DNA from: HGM04593 sp045588485
Lineage (GTDB): Bacteria > Bacteroidota > Bacteroidia > Bacteroidales > Bacteroidaceae
NCBI GenBank assembly: GCA_045588485.1
Contig: JAZNEI010000089.1
Coordinates: 62,001-126,000, forward strand
DNA length: 64,000 nucleotides
Reading direction: 5' to 3'
Part shown: positions 34,687-44,464 of the stretch, piece after piece
How the letters are laid out: each line of letters begins with the position of its first letter
Position numbering within the stretch: position 1 is the first letter of the stretch
Program-made: the position numbers and the translations under genes
The notes under the pieces: model-generated
The model's input: the letters and a program-made list of their open reading frames with translations, nothing else
Told to the model about the DNA's origin: nothing
Database searches by the model: none

Positions 34687-35451
34687 TTACACTTCTATAA
34701 ACTTATCACCCTTAAAATCTTTCAGGTGCTCGCCGGTGAACACATATCCCATTTGGTTACACACTATACGAGTGTTACCTATAATGGTGCCGATGTTTGT
34801 GTGTGAATGTCCGAAAATCCAAGCATCAATACGACTGTCAGCAATATAACCACCAAGTTCTGTTGCAAATGCACTGTTAATTAGGCTGTTTTTGTGCTCT
34901 GGGGCAACAACCATTAGTGTTGGTAAATGATGTGTTACTACTACAATGTGTTCAGCAGTGCTTTCTGCAACGCTTCGCTTGATAAATGCTAGAGATTTAC
35001 GGTGTTCTTCGTTGAAGTATTCAGTTGTAAACCTCTTTTTTTTATAAAGTATTTGCCTAAAATCATTCAATCCATGAAAAACAAAGTATTCCTCTTGTGG
35101 TGGTATGTGGGACCACATTGTAGAGAGGATAAAATCTGTATTACCAATGCGTACAACTTTATTTTGGTAATAATGCACGTTGGGTAGAATTTCGTAATCC
35201 CAACTATCTCCAAAAGTAAGTACATCTCCATAGTTGTAGAATTCGTGGTTCCCTGGAATGATTAGCACCTCTTTATGATTTTTCGAAGCCCATTTCCAAA
35301 AGTTTAGCTTAGTCAGTGCAGTGTCATTCAAGCGACCAATATCACCTGCTAATACAAGCACATCTCCAACTACTTTAAACGGGTTGTCTTTTATCGCTCT
35401 CAAATTTTCAGGGAATTCCAAATGTAGGTCTGATGCGTATTGAATTTTCAT
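34687..35451 (-). CDS. Calcineurin-like metallophosphoesterase
   Basis: 254 residues with all metal-binding motifs: ASDLHLEF (about 6-13), LAGDIGR, IPGNHEFY, VVVTHHLP and FGHSHTNI. Such enzymes hydrolyse phosphomono- or diesters, including nucleotides, and occur as stand-alone genes and within defence islands. The gene is isolated by two nearly identical terminators (34591-34625 and 35521-35556), which marks it as a cassette. Confidence 0.88.
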   Translation of the reverse strand: MKIQYASDLHLEFPENLRAIKDNPFKVVGDVLVLAGDIGRLNDTALTKLNFWKWASKNHKEVLIIPGNHEFYNYGDVLTFGDSWDYEILPNVHYYQNKVVRIGNTDFILSTMWSHIPPQEEYFVFHGLNDFRQILYKKKRFTTEYFNEEHRKSLAFIKRSVAESTAEHIVVVTHHLPTLMVVAPEHKNSLINSAFATELGGYIADSRIDAWIFGHSHTNIGTIIGNTRIVCNQMGYVFTGEHLKDFKGDKFIEV

Positions 35452-35520
35452 CTTTGAGTCTAAATTAATAATAACAAAGATAGATAAAAAAAACTTTAAT
35501 ACTTCGTGTGTACCGGCATA

Positions 35521-35556
35521 TAAAAAGAAATCCCTGCAACCATTGAGGTGCAGGGA
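35521..35556 (-). terminator. Terminator of the McrA-N-type gene (copy B)
   Basis: Stem CCCTGCAACC / GGTGCAGGG with minus-strand tail ATTTCTTTTTATA. Twin of copy A at 34591-34625. Confidence 0.8.
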
Positions 35557-35572
35557 ATATAACGGGGCTTGC

Positions 35573-36088
35573 TTAACATGCTATAAGTGTTGTCAAGTAG
35601 CCCAAACTCATAAGCATTGTCGGTAGCACATCGGCTAGCGTTGGTTGGTTATCAAGGTAGGTTGAAATCAGTACTACTCGCAGTTTTGCTCTCACATTCG
35701 GGTTCTTCAGAAGTTCAAACAATTCACAGTCTATCCTGGCATAGGCAATATGTTGCTTCAGTGTTGAAAGCGAATAGCCCGGAACATCTTCAACCTTGCC
35801 ACCTTTTGGAGAAACCAACTCCCAAAATGGTTCTGAATGCATATGGAAGAAAGGGTACGAAATTTTAGGCTGGAATAATATGCTTTCACCCAGCAACTTT
35901 GCTGTATTACTTTTGAACTGTTGTATCAAAGCATCGGACAAAAGAACTCGACAATCGCTTATGACGCCACGCTCAACAAGGTCTATGACAGACAAAAGCA
36001 ACAATGCCTTATGCGGTGTCGGTTTCCCACATTTCTTCATCGTGTGCAGTGATGAGAAACAGTTAATGTAGTAGTTGAGGTCTTTCAT
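35573..36088 (-). CDS. Stand-alone McrA-type N-terminal (modified-DNA-binding-like) domain protein
   Basis: 171 residues from the ATG at 36088. The pattern KPTPHKALLLLSVIDLVERG, LIQQFKS, and YPFFHMHSEPFWEL resembles the N-terminal domain of HNH restriction enzymes of the ScoMcrA type, where it binds phosphorothioated or otherwise modified DNA. The C-terminal HNH nuclease is absent here. A separate HNH protein is encoded two genes upstream (37390-38631), so the domains may act in trans; that is inference. Confidence 0.6.
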   Translation of the reverse strand: MKDLNYYINCFSSLHTMKKCGKPTPHKALLLLSVIDLVERGVISDCRVLLSDALIQQFKSNTAKLLGESILFQPKISYPFFHMHSEPFWELVSPKGGKVEDVPGYSLSTLKQHIAYARIDCELFELLKNPNVRAKLRVVLISTYLDNQPTLADVLPTMLMSLGYLTTLIAC

Positions 36089-36143
36089 TACTGGAATTTT
36101 AAGTAAAATACCGTTCATGTAAAAATATCCTATGGTTCAAATG

Positions 36144-37271
36144 TTATTCTTGTGATTCTTTATAATTAACAAATGGTTCGCAAAAAGTCTTATTGACAAC
36201 TCTATCTCTCATTAATTTCATATCAGTAAAATTTCTGCTGATGTTCTGTATGATATCAAAATGATTATCCTTGCCTTCTTTGTTTACATAGTAATATGGC
36301 TTTATAGAGACGCAATTCTTGTGTTCAAACAAGGTGTTTAGCAAGGTTCTATCCGACAAACCACACGAATGTCCTAATATGATAACTTGAAAAGTGTCTG
36401 ATTCAATAAATTCCTGCATCTTGCGATAGCTGTCTGCTTCCAAATAACGAATGGATTTGATATGGCGCATACACTCATTATCATTCATATTTTGGAGTTT
36501 TTTAAAGTCTGAATCTAGCTCATCTCCATAACCAAATATAACACTTTCAGGGTTCTCAAGATGCCCGTGAATGTAATTAACCAGGACTTCTGAAGAATCA
36601 GACAAATATTTTTCAGGAGTTTTGGTATAATTAAAGTTTAGAAACATTGTTGCACTTGGTTTAATATCCTCTATTGCGTTTTCACCAAGTGTTTTTTTGT
36701 AGGCAACAGATATTTCTCTTTCTTTAATTGGCCTGTATATTATATCGCTAATATTTTCAAATACCGGTGTTTCCTTTTCGCTTTCGCGGTTTAAATATTG
36801 TATAAGTTTATCCCGTAAAATTTCCAATTGACAATTAAGTTCTTTGTAATTAGCTCCAACAATTCCCTTGTCTATTGTCAAATTTTCTTCTGTCAGCAAC
36901 GAGAAGTATTCGTTTTCAATATCAACCCACCCAAACTGTAACTTGTTCCACACTCCTTTAAGCAGTGGACTTATGAATGAGAATTTACAGAAATCTTTAT
37001 CCTCTTTAGCTAAATCAACTATCTCTTTCAAGTTCCAAGGTTGAAACGGATTGCTTCTACGATAGCGTAGTCTCCAAACCGAGCTCCAGCAACTCAAACC
37101 GCAACCGTCTCTTAATTCAAAAGAGCATAATCCATCTGATACAGTTTTATTATGACAATGCAGAAGCTTATCGCCACAGTCCTCCCAATACCAATCTATA
37201 AAATCTTTATAACTAGTTCTTAAACCGTGAGCCAAGTCAAAACCGTTGCCAATTAATATTATTCTATTCAT
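36144..37271 (-). CDS. AbiH family abortive-infection protein
   Basis: 375 residues. The N-terminus IILIGNGFDLAHGLRTSYKDFIDWYW is the AbiH signature, and LNFNYTKTPEKYL, VNYIHGHLENP and VIILGHSCGLSDRTLL follow in the expected order. AbiH proteins stop phage infection by an unknown mechanism, presumably by killing or arresting the infected cell. Its place between a modified-DNA-binding-like protein and an HNH protein supports a defence role. Confidence 0.9.
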   Translation of the reverse strand: MNRIILIGNGFDLAHGLRTSYKDFIDWYWEDCGDKLLHCHNKTVSDGLCSFELRDGCGLSCWSSVWRLRYRRSNPFQPWNLKEIVDLAKEDKDFCKFSFISPLLKGVWNKLQFGWVDIENEYFSLLTEENLTIDKGIVGANYKELNCQLEILRDKLIQYLNRESEKETPVFENISDIIYRPIKEREISVAYKKTLGENAIEDIKPSATMFLNFNYTKTPEKYLSDSSEVLVNYIHGHLENPESVIFGYGDELDSDFKKLQNMNDNECMRHIKSIRYLEADSYRKMQEFIESDTFQVIILGHSCGLSDRTLLNTLFEHKNCVSIKPYYYVNKEGKDNHFDIIQNISRNFTDMKLMRDRVVNKTFCEPFVNYKESQE

Positions 37272-37389
37272 TTTTTATATTTTCATTTGTACAAAAATAC
37301 AATCTCATTGGAGCTATATCAACTGAATACGAAGAAATATATTAACAAATCTAAGCTGTTATATTAAAATATCACTCATTATAGATAAA

Positions 37390-38631
37390 TTATTCCATAC
37401 CGAAATAGTGTTCATTGCCTTTTTCAATTTTAAAATCAATACTATTTGGGCAAGGATGTTTTGTAGAATATGAAAAGTCTTTAAATTCCCATTTTTTTAT
37501 AGGAGATAACGAATTAATTATCTCTTTGAATTTCATATACTTTTTTAATGTTGTAAAGCTATACATATCTTTGCTACAGAATGGAAGTATAAAAGCATAC
37601 TCCTCATGGCATGCAGATAGTATTGCAATACAATATGGGATATTATAGTTGTTGTCTTTGCGTATGCAAACTGTCAAATCTGGGGTTTGACATACCTCCG
37701 AACCTCTTATTGCAATCTTTGGCAATTGGCAATACCGCGTAGAAGAATTTATCCAATTTATTGTTTTTTCAAAATATGAAATGTATTTACGATCAATAAG
37801 ACTTATTACATATTTGCACAAGCATTTATACACATCTTGAGGAATATACTTTATAGAAGTCGCATCAAAGTGTCTGACTCCATCAATTACAGGTCCTTGA
37901 AAATCAAACTTCAGGTAAAACAACTTCTCATCAGATGGCTTGCGATTTTCAATAACAAAGTTTTTCCCACGCGTTTTTCTATATCCCTTTTTACCTTTAA
38001 CACGGAATAGCGATAAAGCAGGAGATAGCATTTTTGAAAATTCAGGTTCTATAGTTTTGCCAAATTTAGAATTACATAAATTACATTCTTCAAGGCAAAT
38101 AAGATTTTTGTTACCAAGGAATTCGCTTATTGCATGTGACTTACTACCGCTAAATGAGACCTCGGGCATTTTCTTGCCACAAAAACGACAAACTCTTTCT
38201 TCAACAGCCCTCTCTCCTATGTACCTTTTTTCTTTAGAGCTGTCAAACGTAAAAGTTCTATACAATGAAGACAGATTATAAACTTGGGAGAATTGTGATG
38301 TATATGCTTTTGGGTTATTTAATTTATAGACTTCTTGTTTTAATGAATACAAAAAGAACTCTTCATCAAAATAACCATACAGAACAAAAAATTTGCTATC
38401 TAACGGAATCTTATTAAGTTGGGATTTGATTTCGTTTAGGTTCCTACCATCATAGGTTGTGTCAACCATCTTTTTTATACGTCTCCTATACCCATCGTCA
38501 GCAATTTGTATTCTATTTATTAAACCATCTACATTGCAAACAAAAACATCTGTCAAGATTTCGTATTCCTTATAGTAATACAAATCTATATATATAACCT
38601 TTTCTAATTGCGAGACTATTGTTAGTGCCAT
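37390..38631 (-). CDS. HNH endonuclease-like protein
   Basis: 413 residues. The central module (about 143-200) CRFCGKKMPE, SHAISEFLGN, ECNLCNSKFGKTIE has two CxxC pairs around a His, as in the zinc-bound HNH_5-type nucleases found in defence islands. N- and C-terminal regions of about 140 and 200 residues are not recognised and may sense infection. It stands 118 bases upstream of abiH in the same direction. Confidence 0.7.
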   Translation of the reverse strand: MALTIVSQLEKVIYIDLYYYKEYEILTDVFVCNVDGLINRIQIADDGYRRRIKKMVDTTYDGRNLNEIKSQLNKIPLDSKFFVLYGYFDEEFFLYSLKQEVYKLNNPKAYTSQFSQVYNLSSLYRTFTFDSSKEKRYIGERAVEERVCRFCGKKMPEVSFSGSKSHAISEFLGNKNLICLEECNLCNSKFGKTIEPEFSKMLSPALSLFRVKGKKGYRKTRGKNFVIENRKPSDEKLFYLKFDFQGPVIDGVRHFDATSIKYIPQDVYKCLCKYVISLIDRKYISYFEKTINWINSSTRYCQLPKIAIRGSEVCQTPDLTVCIRKDNNYNIPYCIAILSACHEEYAFILPFCSKDMYSFTTLKKYMKFKEIINSLSPIKKWEFKDFSYSTKHPCPNSIDFKIEKGNEHYFGME

Positions 38632-38837
38632 TATGGATTTTTAGTAAAAGTTAATAACTTCAGTCATAACAAAGTTATCACAAAACCTAAGCCATATCAA
38701 TATAAGACAAGAAAAGATATCAACAAAGGAGCTATTGTTATAAACAAGAAATCCCAACACAAAATAGCGTCGGAACACAAAACGCATCTCCTTTGGTTTG
38801 CCAGAACCTTTGTTCGGTTTGCGTGTTATCTAATTGG

Positions 38838-39281
38838 TTACCATTTCTTCATACCACCAAAAGGAACACTAATAATACGGACATAACCAAAAGCATTATC
38901 AAAACGACCGGATTTCTTTGTGTTATTACCAACCCCTTTTCTTGCTCTCACAAGTTTACCTTTATCCTTACCCCTTTTGCATTTGATATATTTGGAAAGT
39001 CTGATGTCATCAACCTTATCCTTAATAGCCTCCTCCTCTTCAGTAAATGAAACCTCTACAGGATTAGACTTTCGACAAGATGACATAGCTTGGTATTTCT
39101 TCATCCTAATACTATGTAAAACCTTGTCTGTATTAAAATGCGACAAAAGGATTCCGTATTGTTCATCGGATATAGATTCATTTATCGATGTAACATTCAA
39201 GCCAAATTCCTCTTTAAGAAATTCAGTAGCCGTCTGAAAACCAATATTCAGTATCTGTAATGCTTTACTCAAACGTGGCAT
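38838..39281 (-). CDS. IF2_N-like helical domain protein, last gene of the type III restriction block
   Basis: 147 residues. The start PRLSKALQILNIGFQTATEF closely resembles the IF2_N helix-turn-helix of translation initiation factor IF-2 (RLxKxxxELNxGxxTxxEFL). The middle is charged and the end basic (KCKRGKDKGKLVRARKG). No nuclease motif. It starts six bases after the 24-codon gene, so it is part of the restriction operon; it may bind RNA or the ribosome and act as a regulator or effector (inference). Confidence 0.65.
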   Translation of the reverse strand: MPRLSKALQILNIGFQTATEFLKEEFGLNVTSINESISDEQYGILLSHFNTDKVLHSIRMKKYQAMSSCRKSNPVEVSFTEEEEAIKDKVDDIRLSKYIKCKRGKDKGKLVRARKGVGNNTKKSGRFDNAFGYVRIISVPFGGMKKW

Positions 39282-39286
39282 AAGAC

Positions 39287-39361
39287 TTATTTTCCTGTCA
39301 AGCCTTTGAAAATATCACCAATACCCCAAATAACAAGGGCGATAATCAATAGAATATCCAT
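39287..39361 (-). CDS. 24-residue hydrophobic peptide between Res and the IF2_N-like gene
   Basis: ATG at 39361, TAA at 39287-39289, encoding one membrane-spanning stretch (MDILLIIALVIWGIGDIF) and a short polar tail (KGLTGK). It fills the gap between res (22 bases upstream) and the next gene (5 bases downstream). Size and hydrophobicity are like small toxic or membrane-regulating peptides. Confidence 0.5.
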   Translation of the reverse strand: MDILLIIALVIWGIGDIFKGLTGK

Positions 39362-39383
39362 AGTCTAATAGTTTTGTATAAAG

Positions 39384-42300
39384 TTATTTTGTAATCACGT
39401 CAAAAAGTTCGCCAAAACTTCGCACGACATCGTATTTGACATCACTGCCTGAAATAGAGGAGAAATGTTGCTTTGCACATTCTATCTTTGCTCCCTCGAT
39501 ACCGCTAATGTTACTGCTTTTTACAAGGTATTTTGAAGCACCTTTTGTTTCTGCAACAAAATAGATGTGCTTAACGACTCCCTCTTTGAACACTATAGCC
39601 CAATCGGGGTTGTAATGCCCCATAGGGGTATTGATATAGAAACCGCAAGGGAGTTTGGTGTAAACCTCGACAATATCATCGCGCCTTTCGAGTTCTTCAG
39701 CAAAGGGGCGTTCAGTATTCCAACTATCAACGACAACAAGGTCATACAACGACTTTTTGGACTCAATGGCATTGACACCCAATTTGCCACGAAGAGTATT
39801 TTCGGTGAATATATCGCTGTCAAACCTTTCTTCGAGCTTATGGTATTCAATATGCTTGATAACGGCAAGGGCTTTAACCTCGTTAATGATATTGCCTACC
39901 TTTATGATGAACTCTTCGGGGTTGAGCCTGAATTGGTGGAATGTGGCAGGCTTAATGCCTGTCAGTATCTCCACAATAGCACGGCGAGTAAGCCCGGTGC
40001 TTTCAACAAGGCGGCCAACAAGGTCGTACTTGACATTGTCGCCTACGGACTCTGTAACGTGGATAGTACGCACTTTGCCTGCTGTCATAGCCGTACCTGC
40101 TTCCAACTCTTCCTTGTCGCGTATATTCTCCAACGAGCCTGTACCTATTACAATGCGTATCTCGGTAACATTCAAATTCTCGTCAATCTCCTTTATTGAA
40201 CCTGCAACAAGTTCGGCTGTGTCAAAATCAACAGTGTAATAGGTGCGTGTGTTGATACGACGCCACAATTCTTGAAACTCCTGCTTTTTGAATTTGGCCT
40301 CGTCGAAGTGCGCTTCACGGGCGTTTCTTGAATTTTCAGGTTTGAGCAAGTCGGGATTGAATACTTTGTCGAGAATAACGCCTATACTATCTTTTGCATC
40401 GTTATAATCTCCAAAGTCGAGCTTGCCCTGCTGTTTGTCATCAAAGTATTTCTGTGTGAGCTTGCCTTTCTTTACATAGCCATTAGATACAAGTTCTTCG
40501 TGTATCTCAACTGCCTGCGAAGTGGAAAGGGTGCGCTTCTCTCCATTGGCGAAAACAAGTGTCTTGCCGGTAAAGAGTGTTGCTGTAACAACAATGGGGC
40601 GTGTGGAAACAGAACGTGCAAGTTCATCTTGCAGACCTTTGGCAAAGTCGTCGTAACTTTCGCTTGCAATAACGGTGAGTACGTTTGTGTCAAACACGGC
40701 ACTGCCTAAAACATCCTCGTCCTGACGCTCTCCATTCTGATTTACACAAAGGCGCATACCTCGGCCAACCTCTTGACGCTTCTTGATTTCGCTATTCGAG
40801 GATTTGAGCGTACATATCTGAAACACATTCGGATTATCCCAGCCCTCTTTAAGGGCAGAGTGCGAGAAGATAAAGCGTACTGCCGAGCCTTTCACTCTTG
40901 GATTCATTGAAAGCAGGCTTTCTTTATCTTTCATAATAAGTGTGTAGGCATCGACATCGGCACTGTCCGATGTGCCTTTCTCAACCTTTGAATCAACAAA
41001 GTGGCCTTTCTTGTCTCTTGAAAAATAGCCCTGATGTGTTGCCGACACGCTAATGCCTGCAAGGTATTGGAGATATTTTTCGTCGCCGAATGTGGGCTGC
41101 ATTTCGGAGAGTACGCGAATATACTCTTCTTCAAATATTTCGGCAAACTTGCCATTGCTTGTGCCACCGCCAGCCTCGTAAATGCGGTAGTTCTCCACTT
41201 GGTCGATGAAGAAGAGAGAAAGCACCTTTATCCCTTTTGCGAACAAGGCACGCTCACGCTCAAAGTGGGTGCGTATTGTTTCCCTTATCTGAATACGGCG
41301 TATCAAATCTTCATTCACTGCACCGATAACATCGCCCTCATACAGCAATGTGCCATTGAGGAAACGAACAAAGCCATTAACGCCGTCGATACGGTCAATA
41401 ATGAAATTGTTGTCGTATTCGGCAAGTTCGCCACTGTTCGGGTAGAGGTCGAAGCCCTCGCCGACCAATTTTGTGATTGGCTTTGTAGATGTTTGTGTCT
41501 TGACATCAAACCCTATGCGTGCCTGCGGAGCTGCACCGTTCTTGCCGGGTATAATACTTTCAAGGTAAACGTAACCGTTTGTTGCGGTAGAACCTTGTTG
41601 AGTGATACCCAGCACCTCAATTTTCTTAACGAGCTTTTTGTTAAAAGCGTCTATCGCGTCAAGGCGGTAGATATGATTGTATAAATCTTCCTTGCGGTGT
41701 GTGGCACTATACAGCAGTGTGAAGAGTGGATTAAAGTCCTTTAATCGCTCACGGGTTGCGTTCTTCTTATCTGCGCCGAGTACGCTCTGAGGCTCGTCGA
41801 TGATAAGAATAGGATTAGTGGCAGCGATGACATCAATAGGCCTTCTGAAACCGAAATCTTCCAATTTCGATGTAAAGCGACGGGCATCTGCACCACGAGC
41901 ATTGAACGCCTGCGTATTGATAACCATAACGTACATATTGGTATCGAGCGCAAAAGCGTCAATCTGCGAAAGATTTTTGCTGTCATAAACGAAATGTTGC
42001 AGACGCTTGCCGGAGTACTCCTGTGCAAAGTGATCCTGCATAATTTCGAGGCTCTTTACCACGCCCTCACGAATGGCAATGCTCGGTACGACAATTATAA
42101 ACTTACTCCAGCCATAGAGCTTGTTAAGTTCATACATTGTCTTAATGTAGGTGTAGGTCTTGCCTGTGCCTGTCTCCATTTCGATAGTGAGATTCAATCC
42201 CTCACCTACAAGGTGTGTGATTGGCTCCAACTCCTGCGACATCTGTATTTCGCGAATATTCTGCACCAATGAATTTTCATCGGGCATAATAGGCTCATTG

Positions 42301-42464
42301 CAGATACCCAAAGCGTCAAACGCTTCCTGCTGTTTAGGGCCTTTCTGCTTGCCCTTATCAAAGCGGTATGAAAAGCCGTCCGAATATCGCTGACCTATAA
42401 AGACATCGGTAACAGCACGAGCTGCGTCGCGCTGAAAAGCCTGTTGTTTGAATTTGAGCTTCAT
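39384..42464 (-). CDS. Type III restriction enzyme, helicase/nuclease subunit (Res)
   Basis: 1026 residues, normal for the family. Walker A METGTGKT at 96-103, DEPQ box at 223-226 (LIIDEPQSVLG), LYSATH, SHSALKEGWDNPNVFQIC, RQEVGRGMRLCV (motif VI). The C-terminal nuclease has NPDWAIVF and FVAETKG (PD...ExK). Res, bound to Mod, translocates or diffuses on DNA and cuts it near pairs of inversely oriented unmethylated sites. It follows mod by 14 bases. Confidence 0.95.
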   Translation of the reverse strand: MKLKFKQQAFQRDAARAVTDVFIGQRYSDGFSYRFDKGKQKGPKQQEAFDALGICNEPIMPDENSLVQNIREIQMSQELEPITHLVGEGLNLTIEMETGTGKTYTYIKTMYELNKLYGWSKFIIVVPSIAIREGVVKSLEIMQDHFAQEYSGKRLQHFVYDSKNLSQIDAFALDTNMYVMVINTQAFNARGADARRFTSKLEDFGFRRPIDVIAATNPILIIDEPQSVLGADKKNATRERLKDFNPLFTLLYSATHRKEDLYNHIYRLDAIDAFNKKLVKKIEVLGITQQGSTATNGYVYLESIIPGKNGAAPQARIGFDVKTQTSTKPITKLVGEGFDLYPNSGELAEYDNNFIIDRIDGVNGFVRFLNGTLLYEGDVIGAVNEDLIRRIQIRETIRTHFERERALFAKGIKVLSLFFIDQVENYRIYEAGGGTSNGKFAEIFEEEYIRVLSEMQPTFGDEKYLQYLAGISVSATHQGYFSRDKKGHFVDSKVEKGTSDSADVDAYTLIMKDKESLLSMNPRVKGSAVRFIFSHSALKEGWDNPNVFQICTLKSSNSEIKKRQEVGRGMRLCVNQNGERQDEDVLGSAVFDTNVLTVIASESYDDFAKGLQDELARSVSTRPIVVTATLFTGKTLVFANGEKRTLSTSQAVEIHEELVSNGYVKKGKLTQKYFDDKQQGKLDFGDYNDAKDSIGVILDKVFNPDLLKPENSRNAREAHFDEAKFKKQEFQELWRRINTRTYYTVDFDTAELVAGSIKEIDENLNVTEIRIVIGTGSLENIRDKEELEAGTAMTAGKVRTIHVTESVGDNVKYDLVGRLVESTGLTRRAIVEILTGIKPATFHQFRLNPEEFIIKVGNIINEVKALAVIKHIEYHKLEERFDSDIFTENTLRGKLGVNAIESKKSLYDLVVVDSWNTERPFAEELERRDDIVEVYTKLPCGFYINTPMGHYNPDWAIVFKEGVVKHIYFVAETKGASKYLVKSSNISGIEGAKIECAKQHFSSISGSDVKYDVVRSFGELFDVITK

Positions 42465-42478
42465 AGTATCAACGAATA

Positions 42479-44455
42479 TTAAATTACACGAACCTTATCC
42501 CTTACCTGTTCCTCGCTCCAGCCACATTTTTGTTTGAAGAGTTCAAACAAGTTCATCTTAAATGCCGACTCACTGAAACAACTGTCGCGGAACACGACAC
42601 GAAGCGGTGAGAGTTCTGCAATGGCAGATATAACATCTTCGTTAATATCTTCGGCAAAGCAAGCGACAAGGTCGCCGTCGTTCACATTGTGTATTGTTTT
42701 CCCGGCAACGGTAAAATGGCTCAATGGTAACGACAACTGCACACCCCAATCGAGCATACAGCCGAAGAGCAGAGAGAGGTCGCTTGTACCGTCCTTTATG
42801 TTTTCAATCTGCGAGAACAAATCTTCCTGTTTAAGTTCTGAAGGTGCAAAATAGACATCATTCATAAAGCTGTCCTCGCATTTGAATACGCGGAAACCGG
42901 TATCAAGTGTAGTTGCCTTTTCGCCAACCTCTTCCTTAATCTTCCTACCTGCACGGCGGATACGCTCTTTGCCTATCTCGCATATATTCTTGTAGCCTGC
43001 CTTGTATGCTTCACTTCCTGCCTCTGTCTCCTCTGGTAATTGTACCATAATGTAACGGCGATTACCGCCATCCTCAGCATTTAACTGCATTACAGCGTGA
43101 GCCGATGATGCTGAGCCTGAGAAGAAATCAAGTATTAAGGAATCAGCATTTGTTACATAATCAATAACTCGCTTTAATACGGATGTAGGTTTAGGATTAT
43201 CAAATACTTTTCTTCCCTCAAATAAATCAGCCACATTTTTAGTTGTAGCTCGATTATCTTCGTATATAATTGTCCTCAAATAATCCTGAGATGTTTCGAT
43301 TCGTTTCTTTATATGAGGTTGTGTGCTTTCATCTTTTCCCCATTCAACCTCACCATCATTAGCATACGCCCAAAAGGTCGTTTCAGGCCACCTCCATCCA
43401 TTGGCAGGTTTTGGAACCGGCAAATTTGTTACGGGATGTAAAATATCATACATATATCCGCCAGGATGCGGGTTGGATGAGTTGCTGGAGCTACTATAGA
43501 CACCTTTATCATCAATATTGTTGTAGTGAGCAACCTGTGGCAGTCTTTCCTTATTTGCTTTTATCCATTTGCGAAGTTTCTCTTGAATTTCCTCATTTGA
43601 AGCGCATTCAGCTTTTAATAGCATATATTGCTCCTTAATCAATTGGGCAGCTTCACTAATTCTCGTCCAATTGCTTTGTAGTACACGATTCTTGGCGTAG
43701 CAAATCATGTATTCGTGCTCTATATTAATTTGAGAAGGATTATTATCCGTTGCTGTCTTTAATATCAGATTACCTACAAAATTGTGTTCGCCGAATACTT
43801 CATCACAAATCTTTCTTAAGTTATCTGCTTCATTGTCATCAATGGATATAAAGATAACGCCATCACTTGTAAGAAGTGCACGAGCAACAAGCAATCGCTC
43901 ATATATCATTGAACACCAATCCGAGTGAAAACGGGCGTTACCATCTGCGTTCTTACGGAAACGATTACCAAGTTCATCGACATTACCTGCTGCACGGTCA
44001 TATCCGTCCTTATCCATAGCAAAGTCATCGCGATAGACAAAGTCTTTTCCTGTGTTATATGGTGGGTCAATATAAATCATCTTGATTTTACCCAAGTATG
44101 ATTTTTGCAGAAGCTTCAGCACCTCTAAATTGTCGCCCTCGATGTAGAGATTTTCGGTAGAATCCCAATCTACACTCTCTTCGGGGCAGGGGCGCAGTGT
44201 CTTTTTAATGGAACTTGCTGCCTCACGGCGTGCGGCATTCTTGCCTACCCAAGAAAAGCCGTATTCTTCATCTGCACCCTCATAGGCATTATCGCCCAAG
44301 AGTTCACGCAGTGTGGTAAAATTGATTTTGTGCGAGATTTTACCTGTCTTGTCGTCGCGCACTTCTGTGAAGCAAGAGGGCATTATTTGATACAGTGCAT
44401 AGAGGTTGAGTTTACTGCCTGACGCTGATGTGAGTGTCATTCTTTCGAGTTCCAT
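42479..44455 (-). CDS. Type III DNA methyltransferase (Mod), adenine-N6 beta class
   Basis: 658 residues. DPPYNTG (motif IV) at 130-136 precedes FSGSAS (motif I, about 445-450), the order of beta-class N6-adenine methyltransferases. Between them lies the target-recognition region (about 240-380), which differs most among homologues and fixes the site. It follows the DUF4391 gene by 9 bases. No simple-sequence repeat suggestive of phase variation was seen in the gene. Confidence 0.95.
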   Translation of the reverse strand: MELERMTLTSASGSKLNLYALYQIMPSCFTEVRDDKTGKISHKINFTTLRELLGDNAYEGADEEYGFSWVGKNAARREAASSIKKTLRPCPEESVDWDSTENLYIEGDNLEVLKLLQKSYLGKIKMIYIDPPYNTGKDFVYRDDFAMDKDGYDRAAGNVDELGNRFRKNADGNARFHSDWCSMIYERLLVARALLTSDGVIFISIDDNEADNLRKICDEVFGEHNFVGNLILKTATDNNPSQINIEHEYMICYAKNRVLQSNWTRISEAAQLIKEQYMLLKAECASNEEIQEKLRKWIKANKERLPQVAHYNNIDDKGVYSSSSNSSNPHPGGYMYDILHPVTNLPVPKPANGWRWPETTFWAYANDGEVEWGKDESTQPHIKKRIETSQDYLRTIIYEDNRATTKNVADLFEGRKVFDNPKPTSVLKRVIDYVTNADSLILDFFSGSASSAHAVMQLNAEDGGNRRYIMVQLPEETEAGSEAYKAGYKNICEIGKERIRRAGRKIKEEVGEKATTLDTGFRVFKCEDSFMNDVYFAPSELKQEDLFSQIENIKDGTSDLSLLFGCMLDWGVQLSLPLSHFTVAGKTIHNVNDGDLVACFAEDINEDVISAIAELSPLRVVFRDSCFSESAFKMNLFELFKQKCGWSEEQVRDKVRVI

Positions 44456-44464
44456 ATCTTTGTT

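Noticed and set aside
39567..40199. 210-codon plus-strand frame opposite the res gene
   Set aside because: Shadow of the res coding strand; the composition mirrors the res codons and no family is visible.
41034..41684. 216-codon plus-strand frame opposite the res gene
   Set aside because: Same reason: antisense to a well-supported type III Res protein.
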